Both the position numbers and the translations under genes were made by a program. Shown here in pieces: positions 31,664 to 40,082 of a DNA stretch of 64,000 bases. The stretch is from Pontibacterium sinense (GTDB lineage: Bacteria; Pseudomonadota; Gammaproteobacteria; Pseudomonadales; Balneatricaceae). Every line of letters begins with the position of its first letter. Position 1 is the stretch's first letter. The DNA lies in NCBI RefSeq assembly GCF_015209595.1, contig NZ_JADEYS010000001.1, positions 62,001-126,000 of the forward strand. The letters are read 5' to 3'. The notes under the pieces were generated by a model, which made no database searches, had not been told where the DNA came from, and was given only the letters and a program-made list of their open reading frames with translations.

Positions 31664-33394
31664 ATGAGCATCTCACTCTCTACCATTTTGCCGGGGATTA
31701 CGCCCGGACAGATTCAATCTCACTCAGCAACCAGTCGTGAAGTTCAGGAACTGAAAGACGAAGGGCTGGTGGGTGAAAATACCACTGCCCTGAATGTGAT
31801 GTCTGTGGACACCATGGACCGCTTCCGCGTGACCCAATGGAGCGAGGAGATCAACAGTCAGTGGTGGGGACTGACAGGGGAAGGTGATCTGGGAAAACAG
31901 GCCGCAGGTTATCTGGAGCAGATGACAGCCGAGCGGCGTCAGATCGCCACCGATTATCTGGATGATTTCTTTAGTCTGTCGAATACGCTGGCAGAAGCGC
32001 TACAGGATGATTATCCCGCATCGGCCGATATGGATCAGCTGCTGGACAATGTGGCCGCCGGGCGCAAATCCAGTGAAAATGCTGATGGCAGTATGTTACC
32101 CAAGGCGGACATTATTGAAGCCTTCTGGGCTGATAATCAGTCTTCGATCGAAACGCTGCAGCAACGTTATCAAGATCTGAAGGATTTCCCTGAGCATTTA
32201 TCATCCTGGCTGGACAACAACAATATCGATCGTCCGCTGGCGCTGGATCAGCTTGTTGAGAAACACCGTTACAGTGGCCTGAACGGAAAATATGAGGGTG
32301 CAGGCGGTTTGCTGGATAGCGCAAGGTTCCAGCTGAATGCTGCGGGTGACGGCAGTCAGCTCGATGGGATCGGTAAGCTGGGTATCATGATGGATACCAT
32401 GGATATGCCGATGACCGACCGTTACGACCTCAGCGCATCCGAAGCGATGATGCAACACAGCATCGAGATAGGACTGCGTCTGGGTGATGCGCGCACGTTA
32501 AAGCATGCGATTGCCAGTGAAATTATGCACAGTGAACGCAAAGCTACGCTTGTCGATTATCAACAGTCGTTCCAACCGTTGGCCTCGGCGTTTTATCAAC
32601 AGCTGGGAGAGCTGGAGCCGCGCTTCAGCCTGCAAGACATGCTCGATAATATCGTTCAGGGTAATGACCTGTCTCAGCTGGACACGGGTGGACAGCATCC
32701 GCAGACAGAACAGATTCAGCAGTTTGCCGATCAGTACGCTGACCAGCTGACGCAATTAAATGAAAAACAGCAGGCCATGGATGAATTGCCGCGTACCCGC
32801 CTCGAGTGGCAGACCGATCCTGAAAATAATCGCCTCGCCCAGCAAGTGGTATATCAGGAGTACGGTCTGGAGCCTTGGGAGTTTGGTAGCAACAGCCGTG
32901 CTGCTCGTCCGGGGCAATGGTTGGGTCTGGAAAGTTTTGAAGCCGCCGGTGCCGTCACTCGGGAACAGATGCTGGAAGCTGCGCGCGAACGGACCTCTCA
33001 TTTGCAGGGTTTAGTGCGGGAGACCGCAGGTTTTGGGGCAGGACAAACGCTTGATCTGGATCAGATAATTGATAATTTCCGCAGCGGGCAACCACTGGGC
33101 ATGATGGAGAACGGCTCGCTGCACCCCAACTCTGTGGCAATTGATGAGATGTTCGCCGCCAATGAAGAGGATTTTATTGCCTATATCGATTCCCTCTGGA
33201 TGTCGGGCCAGCAGGAAAATCTCAGTATGGTCGATTACCGTAGCTGGATGACGGAAGACAACCGGGCCGATTTCGCCGGGGAGCTGCTCGATCTCATCCA
33301 GCAGAGCCGGACGGCGATTAACTTTGATACGTTGAGTGAGCCGTCTGAGTCATTGCTGGCGGTGAACACAGATAACCCACTTGATAGGGTGTGA
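31664..33394 (+). CDS. Unrecognised 576-aa protein with three or more internal repeats
   Basis: I do not recognise a family. The product is 576 residues, acidic, largely helical, with no Sec signal or membrane segment. A repeated module is visible: a helix ending MDQLLDN (123-129), LQDMLDN (323-329) and LDQIIDN (465-471). Each is followed by a Gly-rich turn, then GS-LP (142-146), GGQHP (342-346) or GSLHP (484-488), and a second helix starting about five residues later with Asp/Gln/Asn-rich ends. A partial fourth copy is at 192-215 (LALDQLVEK). It sits behind a candidate sigma-54 promoter and 75 bp ahead of a lipoprotein gene. A flagellar, surface or secreted role is possible but unsupported. 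Confidence 0.7.
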   Translation: MSISLSTILPGITPGQIQSHSATSREVQELKDEGLVGENTTALNVMSVDTMDRFRVTQWSEEINSQWWGLTGEGDLGKQAAGYLEQMTAERRQIATDYLDDFFSLSNTLAEALQDDYPASADMDQLLDNVAAGRKSSENADGSMLPKADIIEAFWADNQSSIETLQQRYQDLKDFPEHLSSWLDNNNIDRPLALDQLVEKHRYSGLNGKYEGAGGLLDSARFQLNAAGDGSQLDGIGKLGIMMDTMDMPMTDRYDLSASEAMMQHSIEIGLRLGDARTLKHAIASEIMHSERKATLVDYQQSFQPLASAFYQQLGELEPRFSLQDMLDNIVQGNDLSQLDTGGQHPQTEQIQQFADQYADQLTQLNEKQQAMDELPRTRLEWQTDPENNRLAQQVVYQEYGLEPWEFGSNSRAARPGQWLGLESFEAAGAVTREQMLEAARERTSHLQGLVRETAGFGAGQTLDLDQIIDNFRSGQPLGMMENGSLHPNSVAIDEMFAANEEDFIAYIDSLWMSGQQENLSMVDYRSWMTEDNRADFAGELLDLIQQSRTAINFDTLSEPSESLLAVNTDNPLDRV

Positions 33395-33469
33395 TCCGAT
33401 GGAAGGGGTTTCAGTTACTATTCAGTTCGTCCTGCCTACTCTGTGTCTATCAAGTGAGGAGGGGACGTG

Positions 33470-34075
33470 ATGAAGCTCGCAACAAAAACACTGTGCTTAG
33501 TGTTGGGCGCTTGGATGCTGACCGGTTGCAGCCTGCACCCGTTGGGTATTGATGACGACGAGTGGGCCAGAATGAGTCAAAGCGATCAGCTCCGGGCTTA
33601 TGAAAAGCAGGCCGAACTGGACAAGGTGCGGGCTGAGGCTCAGGCGCGGGAGCGACAAGCGCAGGCTGAAGCGGAGGCACGCAAATACGAAGCGATGGCT
33701 GAGATGCGGCGGAACGCGCAATATGGCGACATTGTGCAGTGTGTATTGGACCCCGTGGATGTGCTTTACAGCTCAGACTGGGTGGCGCTGAAACCACAGG
33801 TATTTGATCTGGTCAGAGGCGAAGAGCGGGCACTGAGCCTGCAAGAGCAGATAAAACACTACAGCACAAAAACGCGTGTCAGTTTTGCAGAATCGGGTCT
33901 CGAAGTGAGGCTGTGTCGTGACGACTATTACGCCAATCGTCGCGATGGATGTTTCCGGTTACTGGGCACCAGCCGTGATTTTCAGCGTGGGCTTCGTAAG
34001 GATTTCATGATTGATGGCTTTATGAAAGGTACGCTGCGCTGTGATCTTAAACCGATAGGGCGTCGGCGTTACTAA
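33470..34075 (+). CDS. Uncharacterised lipoprotein with charged coiled coil
   Basis: This 201-residue protein has a lipoprotein signal with lipobox MLTGC, so the mature N-terminus is lipidated in the envelope. Residues 40-80 are a charged Glu/Arg/Ala-rich helix likely to be a coiled coil (KVRAEAQARERQAQAEAEAR). The C-terminal domain holds four cysteines (QCVLD, RLCRDD, GCFRL, LRCDL) that could form two disulphides. GTG at 33467 directly precedes the chosen ATG; GAGGAGGGG lies upstream. Family not recognised. It may be co-expressed with the repeat protein upstream, since no terminator is obvious between them. Confidence 0.7.
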   Translation: MKLATKTLCLVLGAWMLTGCSLHPLGIDDDEWARMSQSDQLRAYEKQAELDKVRAEAQARERQAQAEAEARKYEAMAEMRRNAQYGDIVQCVLDPVDVLYSSDWVALKPQVFDLVRGEERALSLQEQIKHYSTKTRVSFAESGLEVRLCRDDYYANRRDGCFRLLGTSRDFQRGLRKDFMIDGFMKGTLRCDLKPIGRRRY

Positions 34076-34085
34076 ATCAAATTAG

Positions 34086-34117
34086 CCGGTCTTTACCCCT
34101 GATGGAGTAAAGACCGG
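34086..34117. terminator. Long perfect stem-loop between convergent genes
   Basis: An 11-bp stem, CCGGTCTTTAC/GTAAAGACCGG, encloses a 10-nt loop. T-rich sequence follows on the minus side (CTAATTTGATTT), so it probably terminates the spy-like gene and may also block the lipoprotein transcript. Confidence 0.65.
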
Positions 34118-34145
34118 GAGATCCGTTGGGAACGGTAAGCTTGGA

Positions 34146-34652
34146 TCAGGTGCGGCAGTGCTTTCCACCTTTGCCTTCGCCGTTGTGACCACCGAAATGG
34201 TGTTTACCACGTTTATCCCATTTCTCTGCCATCTTCTCTTTCATGGCAGCCAGTTCAGTACGCTGTTCGTCGTTAAGAATGTTATTAAAGTCCTGACGCT
34301 GCTCTGCACGCATCAGCACCATTTTTTCAGTGGCTGTGGCGATGTCCGCCGCCAGCTGGGTAGATTTCTGCTGGTAGTCAGCCGCGGTTGGGTCCAGCTT
34401 ACGCAGCTCCATGCGCAGGTCTTTCATGTTGCGGATGTTCTGGCGCATGTCTTTCACATTGGCTGCGATCATGTCGTCTACCTGACGCTGCTGTTCTTCA
34501 GTCAGATCAAGCTTCTGGCTGATGCGTTCCAGCATATGGCCGCCCATCATACCGTCCATACCGTGACCAAATTTACCGCTCGCAACGGCTGTACCCAGTC
34601 CACCCAGAGTCAGTGCTGCTGCAGTCAGTCCGATGATTAGTGTCTTACGCAT
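34146..34652 (-). CDS. Spy/CpxP-family periplasmic chaperone-like protein
   Basis: This 168-residue protein has a Sec signal (cleavage after AVASG or AVA). The start at 34652 is preferred over the ATG at 34658 because GGAG is eight bases upstream of it. The mature part is an all-helical LTxxQ protein: LDLTEEQQRQVDDMI and LNDEQRTELAAM are the paired LTxxQ-type motifs. The N-terminus (GKFGHGMDGMMGGHM) and the tail (KHHFGGHNGEGKGGKHC) are rich in His, Met and Cys, suggesting metal binding. It is divergent from cpxRA with a perfect CpxR box upstream, the classic position of cpxP, a feedback inhibitor of CpxA. Confidence 0.85.
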   Translation of the reverse strand: MRKTLIIGLTAAALTLGGLGTAVASGKFGHGMDGMMGGHMLERISQKLDLTEEQQRQVDDMIAANVKDMRQNIRNMKDLRMELRKLDPTAADYQQKSTQLAADIATATEKMVLMRAEQRQDFNNILNDEQRTELAAMKEKMAEKWDKRGKHHFGGHNGEGKGGKHCRT

Positions 34653-34727
34653 TGTCATATCTCCAAGTTGTTTTGCGTTGTTGGATCTATTGTCGAATCT
34701 GTCATCGCTAAGTTGGGTTACGGCGGT

Positions 34728-34742
34728 GTAAAGATTGGTAAA
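34728..34742. promoter_or_regulatory. CpxR box upstream of the spy/cpxP-like gene
   Basis: GTAAA-GATTG-GTAAA is a perfect match to the E. coli CpxR consensus GTAAA-N5-GTAAA. It ends 76 bp upstream of the minus-strand gene start. Confidence 0.8.
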
Positions 34743-34756
34743 CGTGATATGCCAGG

Positions 34757-34795
34757 CAAAAAAAGCCGGCTGCGGGAGGGTCCGAGAGCCGGCTT
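34757..34795 (-). terminator. Minus-strand terminator inside the cpx intergenic region
   Basis: AAGCCGGCT and AGCCGGCTT form a 9-bp GC-rich stem, and seven T's follow in the leftward direction. No annotated gene ends here, so something else must be transcribed leftward from the region between 34796 and 35020. Confidence 0.8.
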
Positions 34796-34955
34796 AATAG
34801 AATGGAGTCCTTAAGAACCTAGAGCACTGAGGGTGTGGGTTATAACCACCTGTTGTGGTGATATAAACCGGGTTGTTCAGTCTCCATCCGAGGGGTTATT
34901 CACTGCCGCCAAAGACCAATAAGGCGCAGCACTGGTTCCAGATGTAGGGTCATAG
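34757..34955 (-). ncRNA. Predicted small RNA in the spy-cpxR intergenic region
   Basis: The terminator at 34757-34795 points to a leftward transcript of up to about 200 nt. A weak promoter can be drawn (TTAACC at 34983-34988, 16-bp gap, TAGATT at 34961-34966, both read on the minus strand), just downstream of the CpxR box at 35005-35019. The transcript would contain several GGA trinucleotides, one in the terminator loop. It would also hold a 17-codon frame at 34900-34953 (MTLHLEPVLRLIGLWRQ) that may or may not be translated. Confidence 0.4.
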
Positions 34956-35004
34956 AACGCAATCTATTCTGTGGCAGCCATCGGTTAACTTTAGTGTCGG
35001 TTGT

Positions 35005-35019
35005 GTAAAGTTTGGTAAA
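35005..35019. promoter_or_regulatory. CpxR box upstream of cpxRA
   Basis: GTAAA-GTTTG-GTAAA is a perfect CpxR half-site pair, 63 bp before cpxR. It implies autoregulation and may also drive the leftward transcript. Confidence 0.8.
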
Positions 35020-35081
35020 TTGGGCTGGGCGTAGCGCCACGGGCGATTATGATTTAAGCACTGAACGAATATCTGGAGCAG

Positions 35082-35792
35082 ATGATGAGCGAACAAACCC
35101 GTTTACTGATGGTGGATGACGATACTGAGCTGTGTGAGCTGATCGGCGACTATCTGGAGAACGAAGGCTTTCTGGTGGAGTTTGCTCACAACGCGGACGA
35201 TGCGCAGCATAAACTGCAACGTGCTGAACGTTATCAGCTGATGATACTGGATGTGATGATGCCGGGGCGTAGCGGTATGGACCTGTTGCAGGAGATTCGT
35301 CCACGTTTGCAGTTACCGGTGATTATGCTGACCGGTCGTGGTGAGGATATTGATCGTATTCTGGGGCTTGAGATGGGGGCGGATGATTATCTCAGCAAAC
35401 CCTGTAATCCACGGGAGTTGGTGGCGCGTATCAAAGCGATTCTGCGCCGGGCAGGCCCCAAAGAACACCAGACGTTGTTTCCCGACCAGCCGGTGTCAGA
35501 AGCGGGGATACAACTTGATCCCGGCATCCGTGAAGTGCGTATTGCTGAGCAGATGCTGGAGCTGACCGGTACGGAGTTCAACGTGCTGGCCTATCTGATG
35601 AACAATGCTGGCACGGTGATCAGCAAGGAGCAGCTCACAGAGTTGGTGTTGCACCGTAAATTAACCGCCTACGACCGGGCCATTGATGTGCATGTGAGCC
35701 GGGTCCGTCAGAAGCTGGGTAAGTTGTTACCCAATAGCGATGTGATTAAAACCGTGCGCGGTGTGGGTTATCAGTTTGTCCGGGGGGCCTGA
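35082..35792 (+). CDS. cpxR: Response regulator CpxR
   Basis: This 236-residue OmpR-family regulator has a receiver domain with the acidic pair in MVDDDTELC, the phosphoacceptor Asp in MILDVMMPGRSG and the conserved Lys in YLSKPCNPREL. The C-terminal winged helix (LTGTEFNVLAYLMNNAGTV, VHVSRVRQKLG, TVRGVGYQF) binds CpxR boxes. ATG codons at 35082 and 35085 both fit GGAG upstream. It responds to envelope protein stress through CpxA, whose ATG overlaps its stop. Assignment to CpxR rather than another OmpR-type regulator rests on the two boxes and the neighbouring cpxP-like gene. Confidence 0.87.
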   Translation: MMSEQTRLLMVDDDTELCELIGDYLENEGFLVEFAHNADDAQHKLQRAERYQLMILDVMMPGRSGMDLLQEIRPRLQLPVIMLTGRGEDIDRILGLEMGADDYLSKPCNPRELVARIKAILRRAGPKEHQTLFPDQPVSEAGIQLDPGIREVRIAEQMLELTGTEFNVLAYLMNNAGTVISKEQLTELVLHRKLTAYDRAIDVHVSRVRQKLGKLLPNSDVIKTVRGVGYQFVRGA

Positions 35793-37177
35793 TGCGCTGG
35801 TATAAGCGGCTCTTTGTTAAGATCTTTCTCGCGATCTGGCTGGCCAGTACGATTGTGTTGCTGGCAACCATTGCCATCGTGGGGGGCGTGTCGGAGCGTT
35901 CCAATTTTCGCAACTTAGTGGTTGCAACCGCACAGGGGCACGCGGAGCGCGTCATAGACCGTTATGAAGGGGACGGAAATTGTGATCGTCCGCTCCGTCG
36001 TCCCCCGCCTATTCGCGCGCTGCGCTTTGATCGTCATGATTGGGACGATGATGACGGTGACCATCGTGGTCGAGACCGTCGTCACCACCGTGAAGAGATG
36101 TTTGAACGCTGGAAGAAGCGTAACCTGATTCGTATCACCGATACGGACAAGGATAAGATCGTCGTTGGTCCACGTGAGGGCTGGCCGACGTCGTTTGAAG
36201 TGATTAGCTTTGATTTGATCTCCGATCATCAGCGCAACTATCAGGTTGAGGTGGCACTGGACCTTAAGCACTCATCATTTATCCACATCCTACAGGTGCT
36301 GATCTCCTTCCAGATTGCGCTGAAGGTTATGCTGATGTCGGTGGTTGCCGCCAGTCTGGTGACCTGGATTATTGTACGACCGATTAATCGATTGCGTGAT
36401 CACACACAGGCGCTTTACAGCGGTGAACTGGCAACCCGTTCAGACAAAGCGCTGAGTAGCCGGGGGGATGAGATCGGCGCGCTGTCGCGGGAGTTCGACC
36501 AGATGGCTGAGTTTGTCGAGCAGACGCTCACCTCTCATCAGAAGCTGATGCAGGATGTCTCCCATGAACTGCGTGCTCCTTTAGCGCGCTTGCAGGCGGC
36601 CGCTGGGTTAGCTGAACAGCGCTGGGGTGACGACGATAAAGTAGTGCAGCGGATTATCCGTGAATGTCAGCGACTCGATGCCCTGATCGGAGAGATTCTA
36701 TCCCTGTCCAAGCTGGAAAACAGCGAAGCTTCAGGTCCTCCGTTTGCGTTGAGTGAATTGTTGCAGGAGATGATCGAGGACGTACGTTTCTCCAACAGTC
36801 AGCGTCAGGTTAACTTCAGTTCAGACTGTGAGTGTCATGTGGAGGGCAGCCGGGCTTTGCTGGAACGAGCGCTGAACAATGTGCTGGGTAATGCCTGCAA
36901 ACATACCGCTGAGGATGTGGCGATTGATGTGGCGTTAAGTGAAGCAGGCAAGCAGTGTGTGATCCGTATCCGGGATTATGGTACGGGTGTGTCGTCGTCA
37001 GCGCTGGAGCATCTGTTCGAACCCTTCTATCGCAGTACAACCGAGAACAACGGTTACGGTTTGGGGCTGAGTATTGCGCAGCGTGCAGTGCAACGTTTGA
37101 GCGGTACGATTGAAGCGCATAACCATCCACAGGGCGGGCTGGAAGTGGTGATTAGTATCCCTTCGAAAAAGGTGTAG
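35792..37177 (+). CDS. cpxA: Envelope-stress sensor histidine kinase CpxA
   Basis: This 461-residue inner-membrane kinase has a first helix at about residues 8-33 and a periplasmic sensor to about 165. A second helix (MLMSVVAASLVTWIIV), HAMP linker (RPINRLRDHTQAL), H-box DVSHELRAPLARLQ and an intact ATPase domain follow (N box NNVLGNACKH, G1 RDYGTGV, G2 GYGLGLSIA). The sensor holds an unusual Asp/His/Arg-rich stretch near residues 80-105 (RHDWDDDDGDHRGRDRRHH) that I would not expect in E. coli CpxA and that could bind metal. It is translationally coupled to cpxR. Confidence 0.87.
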   Translation: MRWYKRLFVKIFLAIWLASTIVLLATIAIVGGVSERSNFRNLVVATAQGHAERVIDRYEGDGNCDRPLRRPPPIRALRFDRHDWDDDDGDHRGRDRRHHREEMFERWKKRNLIRITDTDKDKIVVGPREGWPTSFEVISFDLISDHQRNYQVEVALDLKHSSFIHILQVLISFQIALKVMLMSVVAASLVTWIIVRPINRLRDHTQALYSGELATRSDKALSSRGDEIGALSREFDQMAEFVEQTLTSHQKLMQDVSHELRAPLARLQAAAGLAEQRWGDDDKVVQRIIRECQRLDALIGEILSLSKLENSEASGPPFALSELLQEMIEDVRFSNSQRQVNFSSDCECHVEGSRALLERALNNVLGNACKHTAEDVAIDVALSEAGKQCVIRIRDYGTGVSSSALEHLFEPFYRSTTENNGYGLGLSIAQRAVQRLSGTIEAHNHPQGGLEVVISIPSKKV

Positions 37178-37238
37178 CGAGATAGCTGTGGCTCCGCCGG
37201 ATCGGATGATCGGGAGCCGCAGGTTTGCCCATTACAAC

Positions 37239-38585
37239 TTAAACAAAGTTGTACAAACCGGGCAGATCCAGAATTTGTTCGAGTACACCGAGTGCATTGT
37301 GGATCTCATCAATTAACGCCGGATCGCGCAAATCCTCCGGACCGAGCTGATCGCGGTAGTGGTGATTGATCCACCGCTGTAATGCCTGATATAGCGCGGG
37401 GGTGAGCAATACACCCTGATGCATGGCTGCCAGCTCGGTATCACTCAACGGGACACGCAACCGCAGGCACGCCGGGCCTCCACCGTTGTTCATGCTCTGG
37501 CGCAGGTCCATGAACTCGACCTGTGTCAGCGGATTATAGGACACCAGCAGTTTCTCAATCACGGCGCGGGCCGCGTCCTGCTCCTGGCACTCAAGGGGGG
37601 CCAGTAATAGCATCTCACCGGAGCTTAGCGTCAGCAGCTGGCTGTTAAACAGATAGCTTTTCACCGTGTCTTCTACATTCAGATCCCGACGGCTCACCTG
37701 CTCGATATAGAGCGGTGTATTGTCCGGTGTTAAGCGTTCCCAGCACCGCTGTATCTGGTCCAATGTGTGTGCCTGATTCAGCCACGCCTCTTCATGTAGC
37801 AATAACAGATTCCGGTGGCCGACAGCGATCACGTCGTTGTGAAATACACCCCGGTCGATACTGGCGGGCAGCTGTTGCATGCTCAGGCTATTGTGGGGTC
37901 CAAGCTGGTGAGCGCGAATGATAGCTTCGGTTGCTTGCCGACTGTGACGGGCGGGAAAGAGGTTGGGCGTGAGACTGTCCGGTTGCTGCTGATAACCATA
38001 GGTCAGCAGAGTCAGACCGGGTTGGTTATGATCGGCACAGAGTCGGGTGTGGTTGGCGGCGCCTTCATCACCGAACTCAATACTGGCGGGCAGTGGTGGG
38101 TGGTGGACAAAAAACTCGCTGTTGCCAAAAATCCGTTTCAGGATGCGGTTGCTCTCTTGTGCTTCCAGACTGCGATGCAGGTTAAACAACAGATTGGCGG
38201 GTGTGAAATGCAGCTTATGATCGGCGCTGTCTGCCGAACAGGTGACGGTTGCGCTATTGGCTGCCCACATACTGGATGCGGAATAACAGGCAGCCAGTAA
38301 TTCAGGTGCCTGCCGCGCTGCTGCATCGATCAACTGTGTATTGTTTCCGCTGAAGCCCAGTGTTCGCAACATCTCCAGCCGCGGTCGTAGCTGGGGGGGC
38401 ATCACCGCTTGCGGTATTCCCAGTTGATGTAAGCGCCACATCTTTTCCAGCCCTTGCAGAGCCGCTTGTTTGGGGGATGCGTCTTGCCCACGATGATCTT
38501 CGGACGCCAGGTTGCCCGGCGACAGGCCTGCATAGTTGTGACAAGGGCTGACCAATCCATCGAGGTTTAATTCCTGATAGCGCAT
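37239..38585 (-). CDS. astB: N-succinylarginine dihydrolase
   Basis: This 448-residue enzyme (E. coli AstB: 447) converts N2-succinylarginine to N2-succinylornithine plus ammonia and CO2, the second AST step. It belongs to the amidinotransferase fold; the nucleophile Cys is in NNGGGPACLRLRV near the C-terminus and a catalytic His in FHNDVIAVGHRN. The start at 38585 has GGAGG four bases upstream. It is the last gene of the operon, 12 bp after astD. Confidence 0.94.
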   Translation of the reverse strand: MRYQELNLDGLVSPCHNYAGLSPGNLASEDHRGQDASPKQAALQGLEKMWRLHQLGIPQAVMPPQLRPRLEMLRTLGFSGNNTQLIDAAARQAPELLAACYSASSMWAANSATVTCSADSADHKLHFTPANLLFNLHRSLEAQESNRILKRIFGNSEFFVHHPPLPASIEFGDEGAANHTRLCADHNQPGLTLLTYGYQQQPDSLTPNLFPARHSRQATEAIIRAHQLGPHNSLSMQQLPASIDRGVFHNDVIAVGHRNLLLLHEEAWLNQAHTLDQIQRCWERLTPDNTPLYIEQVSRRDLNVEDTVKSYLFNSQLLTLSSGEMLLLAPLECQEQDAARAVIEKLLVSYNPLTQVEFMDLRQSMNNGGGPACLRLRVPLSDTELAAMHQGVLLTPALYQALQRWINHHYRDQLGPEDLRDPALIDEIHNALGVLEQILDLPGLYNFV

Positions 38586-38597
38586 ACATCCTCCCAC

Positions 38598-40082
38598 TTA
38601 CTCTGTGTCGGGCGGGCTCAGGCCGGGTGGTTGTGCCGCGGGGGTAGTCAGTGTTTCGCTGAGTTGAGAGGCGACCGGATAGGCGCAGTAATCCGCTGCA
38701 TACCACGCACTGGCCCGATGATTCCCGCTGATCCCTGTGCCGCCAAAGGGCAGGGCACTGGAGGCACCCGTAAGGGGGCGATTCCAGTTGATGAGTCCTG
38801 CCCGCACGGCCTGATCAAACTGATGAAAGACCTGTGGGTTGTCACTCAGTACCCCGGCGGACAGTCCGAAACGGGTGTTGTTGGCTTCCTGAACTGCATG
38901 ATCCACATCGGTCACCCGTATCACCTGAAGTAAGGGACCAAAACACTCTTTATCATCTCGGTTTTTTATCGGTGTGACATCGATCAGGCCGGGTGTGAGA
39001 TAGGCACGATGGGCCTCTGGGCGGGACAGCGGTACCAGCGGTTGTGCACCTTGGGAGATGAGCGCCTGTTCAGCAGATAAAACGTTGTCGGCCGCCTGGT
39101 TGCTGATCAGCGCACCCATAAACGGGGGCGGTTGCTGGTTGTAGGCACCAACTTGAATCTGACCGATGGCGGCGATCAATGCCGCGATAAAGCGATCACC
39201 CTCGACGCCGGTGGGTACCAATAACCGTCGGGCACAGGTGCAGCGCTGACCCGAGGTGATATACGCTGATTGAATCGTATGAAACACCGCCGCCGCGGTG
39301 TCTTTTACGTCGGTGACCAGTAAAGGGTTGTTACCCCCCATCTCCAGCGCCAGAATTTTTTCAGGTTGGCCGGCAAACTGTTGGTGCAGGTAACAGCCGG
39401 TGGTGGCACTGCCGGTAAAGTAGAGTCCGTCGACCTGAGGATGGGCGGCGAGTGCCGCGCCGGTATCCCGGTCACCTTGTACCAGATTGAGTACCCCGTC
39501 GGGCAGTTCCGCTTTTTGCCACAGATGGACCAGTAGTTCAGCCGTGCGGGGGGTCAGTTCGCTGGGTTTAAAAATGAGGGTATTGCCCGCCAGCAGGGCA
39601 GGCATGATATGCCCGTTAGGAAGATGTGCGGGGAAATTGTAGGGGCCAAAAATGCCCATGACCCCATGAGGACGGTGCTGTAACCGGGTGATCAGCTCGT
39701 TCTGACTGCTCTCCCTGCTGGGTGTGCGTTCCTGATATGCCCGGATGGAGATCTCCGCCTTGCCAAGCATCGCGGTAACTTCGGTTTCGGCTTCCCAGAA
39801 GGGTTTGCCGGTCTCTTGCCCAATCGTATCGGCCAGCAAAATACGGTAATGATCCACCACCTCGTTGAAACGTCTGACCTGAGCCACACGTTGCTCAAAG
39901 GTGTGGCCTGCCCATGCGGGAAACGCCGTTATCGCGGATCTGACCGCGAGATCGACCTGGTCTGCTGTGGCCGCGCGTCCTTTCCAGATCTGTTCACCGT
40001 TACCCGGATTGAGAGATTCCATCGGACTGCCTTCACCGGCGACCCAATCGCCATTGATAAACAGTGATGCGACAGGATTCAT
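38598..40082 (-). CDS. astD: Succinylglutamate-semialdehyde dehydrogenase
   Basis: This 494-residue NAD-dependent aldehyde dehydrogenase oxidises N-succinylglutamate semialdehyde to N-succinylglutamate, the fourth AST step. The catalytic Glu lies in LALEMGGNNP and the catalytic Cys in TSGQRCTCARR. GGGAGG precedes the ATG. Its start overlaps the astA stop by four bases, so the two are translationally coupled. Confidence 0.94.
   Translation of the reverse strand: MNPVASLFINGDWVAGEGSPMESLNPGNGEQIWKGRAATADQVDLAVRSAITAFPAWAGHTFEQRVAQVRRFNEVVDHYRILLADTIGQETGKPFWEAETEVTAMLGKAEISIRAYQERTPSRESSQNELITRLQHRPHGVMGIFGPYNFPAHLPNGHIMPALLAGNTLIFKPSELTPRTAELLVHLWQKAELPDGVLNLVQGDRDTGAALAAHPQVDGLYFTGSATTGCYLHQQFAGQPEKILALEMGGNNPLLVTDVKDTAAAVFHTIQSAYITSGQRCTCARRLLVPTGVEGDRFIAALIAAIGQIQVGAYNQQPPPFMGALISNQAADNVLSAEQALISQGAQPLVPLSRPEAHRAYLTPGLIDVTPIKNRDDKECFGPLLQVIRVTDVDHAVQEANNTRFGLSAGVLSDNPQVFHQFDQAVRAGLINWNRPLTGASSALPFGGTGISGNHRASAWYAADYCAYPVASQLSETLTTPAAQPPGLSPPDTE

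Noticed and set aside
37178..37238. Weak stem-loop (GGCTCC/GGAGCC) between cpxA and astB
   Set aside because: The loop is long and no T tract follows on either strand, so a terminator call is not justified.
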